Origin: Lutjanus erythropterus
Taxonomy: Eukaryota; Chordata; Actinopteri; Lutjaniformes; Lutjanidae
Length of the DNA: 64,000 nt
Direction: 5' to 3'
Assembly: GCA_020091685.1 (NCBI GenBank)
Contig: CM034606.1
Span: 36,156,374-36,220,373 of the forward strand
Shown: piece after piece, positions 63,693 to 64,000 of the stretch
How the letters are laid out: every line of letters starts with the position of its first letter
How positions within the stretch are numbered: the first letter of the stretch is position 1
The notes under the pieces: model-generated
Told to the model about the DNA's origin: nothing
Database searches by the model: none
What the model saw: only the letters and a program-made list of their open reading frames with translations
Made by a program: the position numbers and the translations under genes

Positions 63693-64000
63693 TATCTTTG
63701 AGTTTCAGTAGCCACACGTTTCCTGTGAGAATCAGCTGTACTGTGAGTCTCCCCTAAATCTTCACAAATTTTGCAAACTTTTCACAGTCTTGAGTAGTTT
63801 CCCAGTCTTTGCTAAATCAGCACTTCCTTTTCTTTGTGTTAGTTTCCATCATAGTCTGCATAAATCTCTATAGTTTGTGACTACGATACTCACAATTTGT
63901 CCCATAGTATCTGTCCTGTAGTGGTTTGACTTTTGAACTCTAGAGCCAATCACAATGTGGGACATTGTCTGAATATGTGGGACAAGTACCATGCAGTCTC

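Larger units (their letters stand above)
60581..64000 (+). other. pnlip: Start of lipase intron 10 (runs off the window)
   Basis: It holds a fragment of the GGGACAGTTCACCCC MITE (60960-61200), an AAGATCT-rich repeat interrupted by an L1-type LINE (61260-62560) and a pogo-like transposon (62804-63692). No PLAT-domain exon is recognised. The last 300 bases show nothing identifiable. Confidence 0.7.

Noticed and set aside
60581-64000. PLAT/C2-like exons of the lipase
   Set aside because: Looked for the Arg-Trp-type continuation and SVTLSG-like motif after a phase-1 acceptor; none found, so the exons are taken to lie beyond the window rather than lost.

Overview
The window is vertebrate nuclear DNA, almost certainly from a teleost fish and probably a percomorph. 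It has spliced genes with long AT-rich introns, many (GT)n microsatellites, and the usual fish mix of small palindromic DNA-transposon derivatives and truncated LINEs. No prokaryotic, viral or organellar genes were seen. Two protein genes can be read with confidence, both on the + strand.

The first, pitx3, is a bicoid-type (K50) paired-class homeobox transcription factor. Its three coding exons are at 1426-1534, 10361-10566 and 19204-19773. They join in frame to a 294-residue protein with a complete homeodomain and OAR tail. A splice acceptor just before the start codon implies a non-coding first exon upstream, probably outside the window. Both acceptors of the first two coding exons sit directly behind (TG)n microsatellites.

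About 24 kb of sequence without a recognisable gene follows (about 20.1-43.8 kb). It is filled with MITE-like repeats, minisatellites and a LINE 3' end. Several denser, non-repetitive blocks there, and in the introns, look like candidate cis-regulatory DNA; some carry the GGATTA core that Pitx/Otx proteins bind.

The second gene is a pancreatic-lipase-family gene (pnlip-like). It starts at about 43.9 kb with a TATA-like box and a bipartite E-box/TTTCCCA motif matching the PTF1 element of pancreatic acinar genes. Nine coding exons (43989-60580) encode a signal peptide and the whole alpha/beta-hydrolase catalytic domain with its Ser-Asp-His triad, lid and five disulfides. The C-terminal PLAT/colipase-binding exons are not found and must lie beyond 64000. 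One intron uses a GC donor, and the usual HG dipeptide of the oxyanion region reads PG.

In the last lipase intron in view lie a 5'-truncated, frameshifted L1-type LINE (61.5-62.4 kb) and an 889-bp pogo-like DNA transposon (62804-63692). The pogo copy has intact inverted repeats and a TA duplication but has lost the catalytic half of its transposase. Many of the repeats are nested, which gives a relative insertion order.

I did not find a clearly novel protein system. The most interesting points are the UG-repeat acceptors of pitx3, the triple AGGTCA array after pitx3, the candidate enhancer blocks, the PTF1 element, the PG-type lipase with its GC-AG intron, and repeat families seen here in several copies.
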